A stretch of 64,000 bases of DNA from Marinobacter santoriniensis NKSG1 (lineage in GTDB: Bacteria > Pseudomonadota > Gammaproteobacteria > Pseudomonadales > Oleiphilaceae): positions 868,001 through 932,000 of the forward strand of contig NZ_APAT01000015.1 of the NCBI RefSeq assembly GCF_000347775.1, in the 5' to 3' direction. The notes under the pieces were generated by a model that was not told the origin of the DNA, ran no database searches, and saw only the letters and a program-made list of their open reading frames with translations. This document shows positions 63,978-64,000 of this stretch, in pieces (the stretch's first letter is position 1; each line of letters starts with the position of its first letter). Position numbers and translations under genes: made by a program.

Positions 63978-64000
63978 TCTCCAGAACTTACCTCAACAAA

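Noticed and set aside
1..64000. CRISPR arrays, tRNA or rRNA genes, transposases, integrases, attachment sites
   Set aside because: No tandem direct repeats, cloverleaf with acceptor stem, ribosomal sequence or recombinase motif was noticed on reading both strands. A tRNA scan was not run.

Overview
The window is chromosomal DNA of a GC-rich marine gammaproteobacterium. Marinobacter or a close relative is my best guess. The basis is protein recognition only: a PA0069-type radical SAM protein, a TIGR02647-like protein, a long PutA with a divergent Lrp-type regulator, a tsdBA-like cytochrome pair, a leucine dehydrogenase, several lipid and organohalogen enzymes, and short gammaproteobacterial-style operons. 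No search was run. I see no rRNA, tRNA, CRISPR array, prophage or transposase. Genes are tightly packed, often with 4-base start/stop overlaps, and the longest gene-poor stretch is 5501-6041.

Layout. 1-5.5 kb: a FemAB/GNAT-like protein, nicotinate phosphoribosyltransferase, dodecin, a DUF3750 protein and the AzlCD branched-chain amino acid exporter. 5.5-8.7 kb: a promoter region with a 16-bp palindrome, leucine dehydrogenase and an NSS-family amino acid transporter. 8.8-14.3 kb: a PF10118 hydrolase, sirtuin, methyltransferase-like protein, DUF1415 protein, YbiT ABC-F ATPase and a parvulin. In this part, two large hairpin repeats with a shared core but unrelated arms bracket the DUF1415 gene. 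14.3-21.3 kb: a DoeA-like M24 protein, an RNase Z-like hydrolase, a DUF2059-like protein, an SLT protein, a LysR regulator with a divergent 64-residue orphan, and an acyl-CoA synthetase.

21.4-31.3 kb: a 35-residue membrane peptide, an Lrp regulator, AstA with a DUF1338 (HglS-like) enzyme, Pcm, an AbiTii-like protein, a TSUP exporter, a chemoreceptor, a radical SAM protein behind a LexA-type box, and an L,D-transpeptidase. 31.3-36.5 kb: TsdB/TsdA-like cytochromes, a lipoprotein, an alpha/beta hydrolase with a SelW-like partner, a fluoroacetate-dehalogenase-like enzyme and a ZIP transporter. 36.5-45.8 kb: a LysR-controlled methylmalonate-semialdehyde dehydrogenase plus GMC oxidoreductase, small transporters, a solute-binding protein, a haloalkane dehalogenase and a DMT exporter.

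45.9-64 kb: a six-hairpin glycosidase coupled to a TVP38 membrane protein, a TIGR02647-like protein, a dicarboxylate symporter, a lytic transglycosylase, putA with a divergent putR-like gene, MtgA, EutBC, a pseudouridine synthase, EfpL, a DsbA-like oxidoreductase and a beta-hydroxyacid dehydrogenase. The main theme is amino acid and amine catabolism (Leu/Ile/Val, Arg, Pro, ethanolamine, probably ectoine) with dedicated transporters and Lrp-type regulators. Cell-wall turnover, thiosulfate oxidation and dehalogenation are secondary themes. Nothing here is unmistakably a new system. The observations most worth checking are the paired hairpin repeats, the apparently leaderless LexA-boxed radical SAM gene and the lone AbiTii-like protein.
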